64,000 bases of DNA from Excoecaria cochinchinensis. Its lineage: Eukaryota; Streptophyta; Magnoliopsida; Malpighiales; Euphorbiaceae. The notes under the pieces were generated by a model. The model saw nothing but the letters and a program-made list of their open reading frames with translations. It was not told the DNA's origin and searched no databases. A program made the translations under genes and the position numbers. Numbering within the stretch: position 1 is the first letter of the stretch; every line of letters begins with the position of its first letter. The stretch spans positions 7,702,001 through 7,766,000 of the forward strand of contig CANTUQ010000159.1 in assembly GCA_947683425.1 (NCBI GenBank). Direction: 5' to 3'. Positions 36,790-48,628 of this stretch are shown here, piece after piece.

Positions 36790-37689
36790 ATGGAGGCAAA
36801 AATTAGTATAATGATCTATTTAAATGGCTCAAACTACCACATCTTGAGTAAAAAGATGAAAGATCTTCTAATTGTAACGAAGATGCATTTACCGGTGTTT
36901 AACGTAGCTATACCCGAAGGTAAAAACGATGAGGAGTGGAAGTTTGACCACGAGCAGGTGTGCAGTTTTATCCGACAATTTGTTGAAGACAATGTGTTCA
37001 ATCACATATGTAATGAGATAGATGCCAGAATACTGTGGAGTAAGCTGGAGACGTTGTATTCTTCAAAGATGGGAAATAATAAATTATTTTACTTGACCAA
37101 GTTGGTGCAAGTAAGATATAGAGAATGAACTTCCTTGCCAGACCACTTGAATGAGATGCAAGGGATCCAGGATCAGTTAAACAGAATAGGAGTAAAACTG
37201 GATGATGAAGTATTTGTTTTATTGGTGTTAGCCTCTCTGCCACAGTCTTGGGAGACTTTGAAGATCTCCATCACCAACACTACACCCAATGGTGTGGTCA
37301 ACATGGATATTGTAAAAAGTAGTATTCTGAATGAAGAAATGAGAAGGAGATCACAGGCCTCATCTTCTTCATCACCATCAGATGCTCTAGTTGCAGAATC
37401 TAGAGGAAGGAGATAGTCTAGGGAACAAAACCCTAGAGGCAAGAGCAGAGGGAAGTCAAACAAATATGCTAATGTTGAATGCCATCACTGTAAAAAGAAG
37501 GGCCACATTAAAAACTTCTGTAGAAAGTTCAGAAAAGAACAAGAGAACCGAAACAGAGCTGTGAAGAAAGATAATAGCAGTGATGATGAGCAGACTAATA
37601 TCATAGATGAATTCAATATCATTTATGATGAAGATATTGTTAATCTTGTATCCCAAGAGTCTAGTTGGGTACTTGATAGTGGTGCTGCC
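36790..37689 (+). pseudogene. gag: Copia gag and start of protease, element C
   Basis: From ATG at 36790 a single frame runs to the D insertion. It gives a UBN2-type gag (LNGSNYHILSKKMKDLL, WSKLETLYSSKMGNNKLFYL, DHLNEMQGIQDQL, LLVLASLPQSWETL), a CCHC zinc knuckle (CHHCKKKGHIKNFC) and the protease active site WVLDSGAAC, where D lies directly behind GAA. Two in-frame stops break it: TGA at 37126 where TGG is expected, and TAG at 37414, probably from CAG. The D insertion separates the Asp-Ser-Gly of the protease from the rest, which resumes at 47387. Confidence 0.9.
37685..37689. repeat. Left target-site duplication of element D (CTGCC)
   Basis: CTGCC directly before the TG of the LTR; the same five bases follow the other LTR at 47382-47386. 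Confidence 0.95.
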
Positions 37690-38103
37690 TGTCACACCCC
37701 AACCTATACCATGGAGACTTCTATCCCGGTGGAGGGAGAAGGGTCCCGATAGATAGGAGTGTCACATTACACATACCAAAACATTCGATCAAACAAGTAA
37801 ACAGATAATACAAAGATACTATAAAGCTTATGAAAGAGAAACACAGCGGTACTGAACAGGATAAATTCTTTCCTTTCTATTTAATATTCATAATCAAAGT
37901 CTGTACATATTACAAAAGATTTCATATATACAAAGGCCCAAAGAATACTGTTTCAAAGGGCACAAAAAATATTACATCTAATACAAAAGACAGGAAAGCC
38001 TATACTATAAAACTTCGATCCCTAGTTGTGATGGCCTTCCAGATGCGGCACGCCTTGACCGTATACAAAAATCTTCCACACCTGCACGGATAAAACACCC
38101 GTG

Positions 38104-38121
38104 CTAAGCGAAATCGCTTAG
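38104..38121. repeat. Conserved LTR stem-loop, D 3' LTR copy
   Basis: CTAAGCG, loop AAAT, CGCTTAG. The D 5' LTR has the same at 45337-45354. Confidence 0.8.
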
Positions 38122-38761
38122 TGGGGAAAAACACAAAATCCAATACCGCCACTCACAGTGCGTTAACAAACAATCACAAACGAATGGCACAATTACTTGA
38201 TAAGATGTCATAAATCAAGCTAATTCGTAGTAGCACTATAATTATGTTATTCTTAATAAGCAATAATTCAGAACTTATGCATAACATCCAATAACACTTT
38301 TGCACCTGCTATATCAAGATAGTGGATAACGAGTACACATAGATACCCGGAGGTACCAGAAATATTCTCATAACACATAGATACCCGAGGGTATCAAAAT
38401 AATCTTTTTATTCTTGTTCCAAAATATTTTCACATAGAATCTTAAGTAAGATTCAACAGAAAGATCATGAAGATCCATTAAGGGGACCTGATCAGGGTCC
38501 AAATCGTACACATGGCTGCAGCTATACATAACTCTATTAGGCATGCCTAACTATCCACTTATTCGACTCTAGCAGGTCATGCATAATCCAAGGCACATTT
38601 CATTCCACAGCATATGTTTCCAACATGATTTATGCATAGTATAGAAACATATAACGCATTCACACTCATATATATCCATGATTCTAGAAATGATACAAAT
38701 TGGAAGGTTAAAAATTGAAATCATATGAAAACAAAAAGAAATCAAAAGAAAATCCAGAGGG

Positions 38762-39140
38762 TGTCGCGCTCGCGACAGAGGCGAAGTTAGCCTCCTGTAG
38801 CGCCCACGGCGAACCCCGTGCTCGCGTGGAGACAAAACCAATCTCACTGTCGCGCTCTCGATAAGTATCGTGCTCGTGATAGTGAGTACCCGCAAGAGCT
38901 GTCGCGAGCTCGCGACAAGTATCATGCTCATGACAGTGAGTACCCGCAAGAGCTGTCGCGGGCTCGCGACAATGCGCGTGCTCGCAACAGAAGCTTGGCC
39001 AAAATACGAAGCTCTCTGTCGCGATCGCGACATCGTCGCGCTCGCGATAGTGAGTTCCTGCTGCACATGCCCGGACACTCGCAGCTTGGCGCGCGCGGTG
39101 GAATGGAAATCACTGAGCTCTGTCTTGACCTCGCGACAGA
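38762..39140. repeat. TGTCGCG palindrome cluster in the D 3' LTR
   Basis: Perfect or near-perfect palindromes include TGTCGCGCTCGCGACA, TGTCGCGAGCTCGCGACA and TGTCGCGATCGCGACA, with many CpG-decayed versions such as CTCGTGATAG. It lies in a GC-rich island within an otherwise AT-rich LTR. Confidence 0.93.
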
Positions 39141-40216
39141 ATCGGGATTTCCACTCTCAACGCCAAAAATTGCAGAATTTCACTCTCCAATTTCACCCAT
39201 TCACTTGTTTGGTTCCAAAACTCAAATTTAAATAAAATCATTCAATCAAACCATTAATTACAATTCAAAACATGTCCTTTAAACTCATTAATGTCATCAA
39301 AACCAGCAATTTACAAAATCAAAAAATCTAAGAGTTCTCAAACTAATAATTTTTAAGAAACATGCAAAATTCCCACAATTCAGCTCCATTCTTCACAACC
39401 CATGATTCTCAACTCAAATTAAACAATACCCATAACTCATAGAAGCTAAAAACACCCAATTCATATCATCAGTAAGCATAATTCATCAAAATACACAAAA
39501 TACCCAAATTACACAAATGTTCCCAAACCTGATCTCCTTCGCTCCTAATCGTGAGCTCCGCTTCCACTCGCTTTCTCTTTCCCCTTAGATGTTCTAGGAA
39601 GCTCCTCTGACCATAAATTAAACACAACCAGGTTTAATTCTAACAATTAACATATAAATGAAAATCAAACCTAGAGAGGAGGAAGAAAAGAATCTAAGAT
39701 ATTACTAACTTAAACTCACCCTTTGAACTTATGAGACACAACCCAGCTAAACAATCTCCCAAAGAAGAAGAGAAGAGCAGAAATATGCAAGGAAGGAGAA
39801 GGAAAGATGAAGAAAAGGAAAAGAGGATGAAAATGGCGTGAGGGAGAGGAAGGCAACGGGAAAAAGGAAGAAGAACTAAAGTGTTTTACAGCTGTCCTCT
39901 CTCTCATCACCCACTAAATTCAACCCTATCCACTTGCCATGTGTCACCCTCTCATAGTAAATCATCCCACTAGCATATCCTACTCCCATATTCTCACTCA
40001 CACACAAATAACATCACTTATTCACATCCTACTTCCCTATCCTATGCACACACACTAACAAACCCCTCTCCTCACATAACGTTTACATAAATACATACAC
40101 TTAAATAAATTAACATGCATGCAACATCAAAATGCACACAAGTACGCACACACGCAGATACAGACAGGCACATTCAGACTCAGTCAGGCTCAGACTACTA
40201 AGGCAGTTTTGGGGTG

Positions 40217-41329
40217 TTACAATACTCCCCCACTTAACAGAATTTCGTCCTCGAAATTCTCACCTGCTCCAAATAACTGAGGATACTGTAATCTCATAGC
40301 TTCCTCCGGTTCCCACGTAGCTTCCTCAACCCCGTGATACTGCCATAGGACTTTAACCAACGGTATCTGCTTATTCTGAAGCTGTCTAATTTGTCTATCT
40401 ATGATCCCTTTTGGCTCTTCATCATACGAAAGATCTGACTGAACCCGGATATCTTGCACTAATAATACATGAGAAGGGTCTGATCGATATCGACGAAGCA
40501 TTGACACATGGAAGACATTATGCAGTCTGGCTAACTCCATGGGCAAAGCTAACCGATACACTACTGGACCCACTTTTCCAAAAATCTCATATCGCCCAAT
40601 AAAGCGCGGGCTTAGCTTGCCTTTTTTCCCAAAACGAAGAACTTTTCGTCACGATGACACTTTCAAGAAAACCTTATCACCTACCTCATACTGAATATCT
40701 CTGCGTTTCAGATTGGCATAAGAGCACTGTCTATCTTTCGCTGCTTTTAGATTCTTCCGAACAATCCTTACCTTGTCTTCAGTATCTCTTACTATATCCG
40801 GACCTATCAAAGCCTTTTCTGACAATTCAGTCCAGCAAACTGGTGTTCTGCACTTTCATCCATACAAAACCTCGTAAGGAGCCATACCAATACTCACTTG
40901 GTAACTATTATTATATGAAAACTCCATCAAAGACACATATCGATCCCAGCTTCCCAAGAACTCTAAAGCACAACCTCGAAACATATCTTCTAATACCTGG
41001 ATAACTCTTTCCGACTGCCCATCGGTCTGTGGATGGAATGCAGTACTGAAGTTTAACTGAGTTCCTAAAGCTGCCTGGAGTTCCTTCCTAAACTTGGACG
41101 TAAAACGGGGATCTCGATCAGATACAATGGATAGCGGAATCCCATGAAGTCTAACTATTTCATTCACATAAAGTTCCGCCAACTTGTCCATAGAGTAGAC
41201 CAACCGAACTGGCAAAAAGTGTGCTGACTTGGATAACCGATCCACTATAACCCACACATAATCATGCTTACGCTGTGTCATTGGCAGACCAGACACAAAA
41301 TCCATCGTGATATCATCCCACTTCCACTA
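40217..41329 (-). pseudogene. int: Integrase core and chromodomain, element D
   Basis: Read on the minus strand in one frame. The integrase core gives ITMDFVSGLP, IVDRLSKSAHFLPV, SIVSDRDPRFTS and FHPQTDGQSERVIQ, so D, D and E are all present. The C-terminal part has CSYANLKRRDIQYEVGDKVF and LHNVFHVSMLRRY. The end is a chromodomain: EEPKGIIDRQIRQLQNKQIP, VKVLWQYHG and EEATWEPEEAMR, the type that steers chromoviruses of the Tekay/Del group to heterochromatin. Stops at 41329 (TAG), 40858 (TGA, CGA expected) and 40651 (TGA, TGG expected) break it. Confidence 0.92.
40222..40237 (-). other. Polypurine tract of element D
   Basis: Minus strand TTAAGTGGGGGAGTAT directly before the 3' LTR, preceded by TTTCGAGGACGAAATTC, the same layout as in element H. 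Confidence 0.9.
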
Positions 41330-42202
41330 AGGAATGGGTAAGGGATGAAGTAATCCCGATGGTACTTGATGCTCGGTTTTCACTTGCTGACAGGTAAGAC
41401 ATTTTGAAATAAACTTCGTTATACTTCTTTTCATGTCTGGCCACCAATAAAACTGTTTCAGATCCTTGTACATCTTGTCACCTCCCGGATGCATAGTGAA
41501 GACCAATGAATGAGCCTCTTGTAATAGCTTTCTCCTTAACTCGCCCACATCAGGAACACATAAACGGTCTCCATGCTTAAGTACCCCATTACTATCAATC
41601 CAGTACTCGGACTGCTTGCCATCTTTCACTGCTTGATATACCCGCTGTAACACATGATCTTCTAACTGTGCCTTCACAATCTCTTGCCTCAGACTTGGCT
41701 TAACTTTTAGCTGGGCAATTAAAGCACCTTCAGAATCAAACCTCCATCTACCCCGACTAAAGAGTAATGTAGACATAGATTTCCTACTGAGGGCATCTGC
41801 CACCACATTAGCCTTGCCTGGATGGTAGTCGATCATACAATCATAATCTTTAAACAGCTCTAACCATCTTCGTTGTCTCAAATTCAGCTCCTTTTGTGTC
41901 AACAAATACTTAAGACTCTAGTGGTCGGTAAAAATCCGACATGTTTCCCCATACAAATAATGCCTCCACACCTTAAGGGCAAATACTACTGCCGCTAATT
42001 CCAAATTTTGAGTCGGGTAGTTCTGCTCATGAGGCTTCAACTGTCTCGACGCATAGGCTACAACTTTACCCTCTTACATCAAAACACAACCCAAACCAAT
42101 CCCGGAAGCATCACTATACATGATATATTCTTTACCCGAAACCGGCTGTGTAAGTACAGGAGCTTTAATTAACATCTCTTTCAGCTAATCAAAACTGGCT
42201 TA
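41327..42202 (-). pseudogene. RNase H and integrase zinc finger, element D
   Basis: The same frame gives RNase H with MYSDASGIGLGCVLM, VVAYASRQLKPHEQNYP, ELAAVVFALK and FTDH, then the end of the domain with DYHPGKANVVADALSRK. The integrase HHCC finger follows (MHPGGDKMYKDLKQFYWW, CLTCQQVK). In-frame stops lie at 42202 (TAA), 42187 (TAG), 42076 (TAA) and 41920 (TAG), each where Q is usual or likely. The catalytic DASG and TDH are kept, unlike the first RNase H of element A. Confidence 0.9.
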
Positions 42203-43060
42203 ACACTTTTCAGACCACACAAACTTAACTTCTTTCCGAAGTAGCCTGGTCAAAGGAGAGTCTAACACTGAAAATCCCTTAACAAATCGTCGATAATAAC
42301 CTGCCAAACCCAGAAAACTTCTTACCTCTGGCACACTCTTCGGAGGCATCCAATTAACAATTGCCTCAATCTTACTTGGATCCACTCGTACACCATCTTC
42401 TGAAACTACGTGTCCAAGAAAAGCTACTTCCTTTAACCAAAACTCACACTTGCTGAGCTTCGCATAAAGCTGATGATCCCTTAACCTTTGCAATACTAAC
42501 CAAAGATGCTCTTCATGTTCCTTTCTATCTCTTGAATGCACTAAAATATCATCGATGAACACCACAACAAACTTGTCCAAATACGGTCGAAAAACTCTGT
42601 TCATCAAATCAATAAAGGCTGCAGGCACGTTGGTCAATCCAAAAGGCATCACTAGGAATTCATAATGACCATAACGCGTCCGGAAAGCCGTCTTCACCAC
42701 ATCTACCTCTTTTACCCTCAGCTGGTAATAACCCGATCTTAGGTCTATCTTGGAGAACACACCAGCTCCTCGCAATTGATCAAAGAGATCCTCAATCCTC
42801 GGTAATGGATACTTATTCTTTACAGTCACTTTATTAATCTGTCTATAATCAATACACATCCGTAACGTTCCATCTTTTTTCTTAACAAACAACACTGGAG
42901 CACCCCACGGAGATACACTAGGCCGAATAAACCCTTTATCCAACAACTCCTGCAACTGACTTTTCAACTCTTTCAGTTCCACCAGAGCCATCCGGTAAGG
43001 AGCTTTAGAAACTGGAGCTGTCCCTGGCACAATCTCTACAGACAGTTCAACCTCTCTTTC
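42200..43060 (-). pseudogene. Reverse transcriptase, element D
   Basis: A 276-codon open stretch on the minus strand holds the full RT: PYRMALVELKELKSQLQELL, KGFIRPSVSPWGAPVLFVKK, MCIDYRQINKVTVKNKYPLP, FSKIDLRSGYYQLRV, MPFGLTNVPAAF, catalytic VFIDDILVHS, FLGHVVSEDGV and VRSFLGLAGYYRRFVKGF. The usual YIDD-type Asp pair is present. A one-base deletion near 43055 puts the protease in another frame. The open stretch ends at the TAA at 42202. Confidence 0.93.
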
Positions 43061-43683
43061 AGCGGTAATCCAGGTAATTCTTCCGAAAAAACATCCATAA
43101 AGTCTCTGACCACAGGGATGTCCTGAATTTTCACTTGTCCCCTCCGAGAATCTAACACCAATGCAAAAAATGCTTCACATCCCTTTCTAATGAACCTTCT
43201 CGCTTTCATTGCCGAAATCACATTATGCAAAGAGCTGCTCTCAATACCCTTCACAATCACAGGCGAATGATCCCTACTATTCAGTACCATCACCTTTCTA
43301 TGGCAATCTACTACAGCCCGGTGCTTATCTAACCAATCCATATCCAGAATGACATCAAACTCATGGAACGACAGACAAATCAAATCCACTGCAAACTCTA
43401 TACCCTGAATCTTTAAAGGACAGTTCCGACATATTCGATCTACCATAACACTTTGTCCCAATGGACTAGATACACAAATCTCATACCCCAACTTCTCCTC
43501 AATTCCCAAACTATCCCATATTTTTCCAGAGCATACATAAGAATGGGTGGAACCCGGGTCAATAAAAACATAAACTTCAGAACCAAGCAAAGAGAACTTA
43601 CCGGCAATCACTTCGGGAGCATTCTGTTCCTCTCGGGCCTTCATAGCATATGCCCTACCAGTCATCGGTACAGGACAATCCAC
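43036..43683 (-). pseudogene. pro: Aspartic protease, element D
   Basis: The minus strand reads VYVFIDPGSTHSYV, a Ty3 protease active site with D-P-G in place of the common D-S-G or D-T-G, then DVILDMDWLDKHRAVVDCH, the second half of the fold. The end (VFSEELPGLP) leads to the RT linker but shifts frame there. It processes the gag-pol polyprotein. The Pro at the second position is unusual; whether it is a late change is unclear. Confidence 0.88.
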
Positions 43684-44813
43684 TATTTCCGAGGGCTCTC
43701 TCTTTCGAGGCCGTCCACCACGACCTCTTCCTCTACCTCTATTTCGGCTGCCTTGGGGTATATTGGACCCAGCTCGACTAACTTCTTGTTGCCCCGAAGT
43801 ACTCTCATACCGACTTAGACAATTCGCAAGGAAGTGGTCCGTGGAGCCACATCTAAAACAACCTCCCGTTAACCACCGACACTCACCCCAATGTAGCTTA
43901 TTACAATGGGCACATCAGGGAGTTCCCTCACCTCTACATGCACCCGATCCCCTAGAAGAGCCCTATCTTCTCCCTATAGAGGCCGGACTAGCAACAGACT
44001 CATCAATAGGGTTTCCTTGGGACTCCTTGGTCTCTTACCAGAAGAAGATCCACCCCTAAAAGACTTCTTTCTCTGAGCTTTCTCTCTCAAGATGTTCTCT
44101 GAACGCTCCGCCCTCAAGGCTGCTTGAACCAACTGATAGTACCTAACATTCGGAGCCGACATCAGAGAAACTAGCATCACTTTCAAAGATTCATTCAAAC
44201 CTAACTCAAAATGCTGACACCTGAACTCATCTGTAAGAACCCTTGGAGGTGCATACTTGCTAAGCTTAGTAAACTCATTCTCATACTCAGCCGCTGACAT
44301 CGCCCTTTGCTTCAGACTTAGGAACTGCACCCACTTGGTGTCCTTATAGGCCTTAGTCACAAACCGATCCTGAAACTTGCTCTCAAAGAATTCCCAAGTC
44401 ATAGGGTCAGGAATCAGAGGTTGACTAATCACTAACCTCCACCAATCATAAGCAGAGCCTTGCAGCAAAGATTCGGAACATTCCACTGCTTGGTCAGGTG
44501 GAAACTTAACCTCCCTTAACACTCTTTTTATCTTTTCAATCCACATCTCTGCTTTATCGAATTCATCCAAACCCGTACCAAAGAAATCCTCCGCTCTATG
44601 TTTTCTTAATTTCTCAATAGGTGCTACCGGTGCCGTCACTCTTTCAAACATTCTAGCCATATCCTGCAAGACCTTAAGCATCACTTCCAATGGAACCATA
44701 GGCACTTCAGGTTGACCCCTAGGAGGCTAAGCCGGACCCCCAACTGATGGATCTCGCTCAGGAGGATTCACACTCACAGCTGAACCCTCCGGCTTCTCAT
44801 GCGAGGACTCCAT
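43684..44813 (-). pseudogene. gag: Gag with zinc knuckles, element D
   Basis: It starts at ATG 44813-44811 (MESSHEKPEG), about 90 bases after the PBS. An in-frame TAG at 44729 follows; the frame then gives the capsid domain (AEDFFGTGLDEFDKAEMW, LLQGSAYDWW, MTWEFFESKF, FLSLKQRAMSAAEYENEFTK), a basic linker (KKSFRGGSSSGKRPRSP), and, after frame breaks near 43975 and a TGA near 43918, two knuckles: CAHCNKLHWGEC and CFRCGSTDHFLANC. A basic RGRGRG stretch leads to the protease. Gag forms the particle and binds RNA. Confidence 0.88.
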
Positions 44814-44904
44814 CAACTACAAAACATAGACGCAATGCGCATCAGGCCAACACAACTCTAACAGTCTCACTAACACGCCTAAACCCAGAAACATTCAAAC
44901 CAAC

Positions 44905-44917
44905 AGCTCTGATACCA
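44905..44917 (-). other. Primer binding site of element D
   Basis: Minus strand TGGTATCAGAGCT, five bases inside the LTR edge at 44923. Initiator-Met tRNA type. Confidence 0.92.
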
Positions 44918-44922
44918 CCAAA

Positions 44923-47381
44923 TGTCACACCCCAACCTATACCATGGGGACTTCTATCCCGGTGGAGGGAGAAGGGTCCCGATAGATAGGAGTGTCACAT
45001 TACACATACCAAAACATTCGATCAAACAAGTAAACAGATAATACAAAGATACTATAAAGCTTATAAAAGAGAAACACAGCGGTACTGAACAAGATAAATT
45101 CTTTCCTTTCTATTATATATTCATAATCAAAATCAGTACATATTACAAAAGATTTCATATATACAAAGGCCCAAAGAATACTGTTTCAAAGGGCACAAAA
45201 AATATTACATCTAATACAAAAGACAAGAAAGCCTATACTATAAAACTTCGATCCCTAGTTGTGATGGCCTTCCCGATGCGGCACGCCTTGACCGTATACA
45301 AAAATCTTCCACACCTGCACGGATAAAACACCCGTGCTAAGCGAAATCGCTTAGTGGGGGAAAAACAGAAAATGCAATACCGCCACTTACAGTGGTGTTA
45401 ACAAACAATCACAAACGAATGGCACAATTACTTGATAAGATGTCATAAATCAAGCTAATGCGTAGTAGCACTGTAATTATGTTATTCTTAATAAGCAATA
45501 ATTCAGAACTTATGCATAACATCCAATAACACTTTTGCACCTGCTATATCAAGATAGTGGATAACGAGTACACATAGATACCCGGAGGTACCAAAAATAT
45601 TCTCATAACACATAGATACCCGAGGGTATCAAAACAATCTTTTTATTCTTGTTCCAAAATATTTTCACATAGAATCTTAAGTAAGATTCAACAGAAAGAT
45701 CACGAAGATCCATTCAGGGGACCTGATCAGGGTCCAAATCGTACACATGGCTACAGCTACACATAACTCTATTAGGCATGCCTAACTATCCACTTATTCG
45801 ACTCTAGCAGGTCATGCATAATCCAAGGCACATTTGATTCCACAGCATATGTTTCTAATATGATTTATGCATAGTATAGAAACATATAATGCATTCACAC
45901 TCATATATATCCATGATTCTAGAAATGATACAAATTGGAAGGTTAAAAATTGAAATCATACGAAAATAAAAAGAAATCAAAAGAAAATCCAGAGGGTGTC
46001 GCGCTCGCGACAGAGGCGAAGTTAGCCTCTTATCGAGCCCACGGCGAACCCCGTGCTCGCGTGGAGACAAAACCGATCTCACTATCGCGCTCGCGACAAG
46101 TATCGTGCTCGCGACAGTGAGTACCCGCAAGAGCTGTCGCGGGCTCACGACAAGGCGCGTGCTTGCGACAGAAGCTTGGCCAAAATACGAAGCTCTCTGT
46201 CGCGATCGCGACATCATCGCGCTCACGACAGTGAGTTCCTGCTGTGTACGCCCGGTCGCTCGCAGCTCGGCGCGCGCGGTGGAATGGAAATCACCAAGCT
46301 CTGTCGCGACCTCGCGACAGAATCGGGATTTTCACTCTCAACGCCAAAAATTACAGAATTTCACTTGTTTGGTTCCAGAACTCAAATTTAAATAAAATCA
46401 TTCAATCAAACCATTAATTACAATTCAAAACATGTCCTTTAAACTCATTAATATCATCAAAACCAGCAATTTACAAAATCAAAAAATCTAAGAGTTCTCA
46501 AACTAATAATTTTTAAGAAACTTGCAAAATTCCCACAATTCAGCTCCATTCTTCACAACCCATGATTCTCAACTAAAATTAAACAATACCCATAACTCAT
46601 AGAAGCTAAAAACATCCAATTCATATCATAAGTAAGCATAATTTATCAAAATACACAAAATACCCAAATTACACAAATGTTCCCAAACCTGATCTCCTTC
46701 GCTCCTAATCGTGAGCTCCGCTTCCACTCACTTTCTCTTTCTCCTTAGATGTTCTAGGAAGCTCCTCTGACCATAAATTAAACACAACCAGGTTTAATTC
46801 TAATAATTAACATATAAATGAAAATCAAACCTAGAGAGGAGGAAGAAAAGAATCTAAGATATTACTAACTTAAACTCACCCTTTGAACTTATGAGACACA
46901 ACCCAGCTAAACAATCTCCTAAAGAAGAAGAGAAGAGCAGAAATATGCAAGGAAGGAGAAGGAAAGATGAAGAAAAAGAAAAGAGGATGAAAATGGCGTG
47001 AGGGAGAGAAAGGCAATGGGAAAAAGGAAGAAGAACTAAAGTGTTTTACAGCTGTCCTCTCTCTCATCACCCACTAAATTCAACCCTATCCACTTGCCAT
47101 GTGCCACCCTCTCATAGGAAATCATCCCACTAGCATATACTACTCCCATATTCTCACTCACACACAAATAACATCACTTATTCACATCCTACTTCCCTAT
47201 CCTATGCACACACACTAACAAACCCCTCTCCTCACATAACATTTACATAAACACATACACTTAAATAAATTAACATGCATGCAACATCAAAATGCACACA
47301 AGTACGCACACACGCAGATACAGATAGGCACATTCAGACTCAGTCAGGCTCAGACTACTAAGGCAATTTTTGGGTGTTACA
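44923..47381 (-). repeat. 5' LTR of element D
   Basis: It is the partner of 37690-40221, plus view TGTCACACCCC to GGGTGTTACA. Its palindrome cluster (about 45997-46320) has one 54-bp unit instead of two and better kept CpG sites, for example CGCTCGCGACAAGTATC where the other LTR has CGCTCTCGATAAGTATC. The stem-loop is at 45337-45354. Confidence 0.95.
45997..46320. repeat. TGTCGCG palindrome cluster in the D 5' LTR
   Basis: Same cluster as 38762-39140, one unit shorter. It includes the perfect words TGTCGCGCTCGCGACA and TGTCGCGATCGCGACA and ends with a GTCGCGACCTCGCGACAG inverted pair. Confidence 0.92.
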
Positions 47382-47386
47382 CTGCC

Positions 47387-48628
47387 ATTCATGATACATT
47401 CCGTAGAGAATTCTTCTCATCATACACACCTGGAGATTTTGGTGTTGTTAGAATGGGAAATGAAGGCCTGTCAAAGGTTGTTGGCAGAGGAGACGTTTGC
47501 TTGAAAATAGAGAATGGTACTAGACTAATTCTGAAGGATGTCAGGCATATTCCAGACATGCGCCTGAATTTGATCTCTGTACGCAAACTTGGAAATGAGG
47601 GATATTGCAGCTCCTTCATTTATGACAAATGGAAGCTTATAAAAGGCTCCTTAGTAGTAGTTAGAGGTGAAAATCATACAACTTTATATGTGATGGAAGC
47701 AAATCTCTCCACCGATATAGTTGCTGCAGTGGAAAAAGATAGTGCAATTGAACGGTGGCATCGAAGACTTGGCCACATGGGTGAAAAAGCAATGAAAAGC
47801 CTAGCCAAGAAGAAAATATTGCCTGGGATGGATGAAGTACATTTAGAAAAATGTGTTGATTCTCTATTTGGAAAGCAAAACAGAGTTGCTTTTAAAAGTT
47901 TCCCTCCTTCCAGAATGAAGAATGTGTTAGATCTGATTCACTCAGATTTGTGTGGACCAATGCCAAAGTCACTTGGTGGTGCTCAGTATTTTGTCACTTT
48001 TATTGATGATCATTCGAGGAAGACATGGGTATATCTTCTGAAGACAAAAGATCAGGTGCTAGATGTCTTCAAAGAATTTCATGCCTCAGTTGAGAGACAG
48101 ACTGGGAAGAAGTTGAAATGCATTCGGATGGACAATGGTGGAGCATACACTGGACCATTTCATGTTTACTGCAAAAACCATGGTATCCGGCATCAGATGA
48201 CACCTCCGAAGACACCGCAGTTGAATGGCTTAGCTGAGAGGATGAACAAAACTTTGATGGAGAGAGTCAGATGTATACTCTCACATGCAAAGTTGCCTAA
48301 GATTTTTTGGGGTGAAACTATACTCATAGTTGCACATGTGTTGAATTTTTCACCTTGTACTCCTCTCAAGATGGATGTTCCAGAAAAAGTATGGTCAGCA
48401 AAAGATGTTTCCTATGATCATCTGCGGGTGTTTAGCCGTAAAACTTTTATTCATATCCCAAGGATGAGAGGTCCAAACTTAATGCTAAGACAAGACAGTG
48501 TATTTTTATTGGCTATGGTCAAGATCAATTTGGCTATAGATTTTATGATCCTATTGAGAAGAAACTTGTCCGGAGTCGTGATGCTTTATTTGTTGAAGAT
48601 GAGACCATTGAAGACATTGACAAAATGA
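47387..48628 (+). pseudogene. int: Copia protease end and integrase, element C
   Basis: After the CTGCC duplication the C frame resumes with IHDTFRREFFSSYTPGDFG, continuing the protease cut at 37689. Next come SVRKLGNEGY, the integrase HHCC finger region (RWHRRLGHMGEKAMKSL; the usual CxxC has become CVDSLFG), and the core with LIHSDLCGPM, FVTFIDDHSRKTWVY, IRMDNGGAYTG and TPQLNGLAERMNKTLMERV, so D, D and E are present. A one-base deletion near 48462 (HIP/KDERS junction) shifts the frame; the true continuation (CIFIGYGQDQFGYRFYD) goes on in the next frame to the RT. The loss of the CxxC is a real difference from Tnt1-like proteins. Confidence 0.9.

Larger units (their letters stand above)
37690..40221 (-). 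repeat. 3' LTR of element D
   Basis: In the plus view it starts TGTCACACCCC and ends GGGTGTTACA. It holds the stem-loop at 38104-38121 and a TGTCGCG palindrome cluster at 38762-39140 with two copies of a 54-bp unit (38863 and 38917) that is single in the other LTR. It also has an extra 21 bp near 39185 (ACTCTCCAATTTCACCC region). Confidence 0.95.
37690..47381 (-). mobile_element. Element D: complete Tekay-like chromovirus (Ty3/gypsy)
   Basis: It is a 9692-bp minus-strand element with LTRs 37690-40221 (2532 bp) and 44923-47381 (2459 bp), PBS TGGTATCAGAGC, PPT, and gag, protease, RT, RNase H, integrase and chromodomain. The CTGCC duplication is perfect. The pol frame from RT to chromodomain (43030-40217) is a single frame broken only by point stops. 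It lies inside the protease codons of copia C, so it is the younger of the two. Confidence 0.96.

Noticed and set aside
37173..37463. Antisense ORFs inside the C gag
   Set aside because: They are shadows of the gag frame, which itself has clear domain motifs.
38569..39235. Arg/Ser-rich ORFs over the D LTR palindromes (also 45855-46395)
   Set aside because: They arise from the CpG-rich palindrome words on both strands, and the two LTR copies do not keep the same frame.
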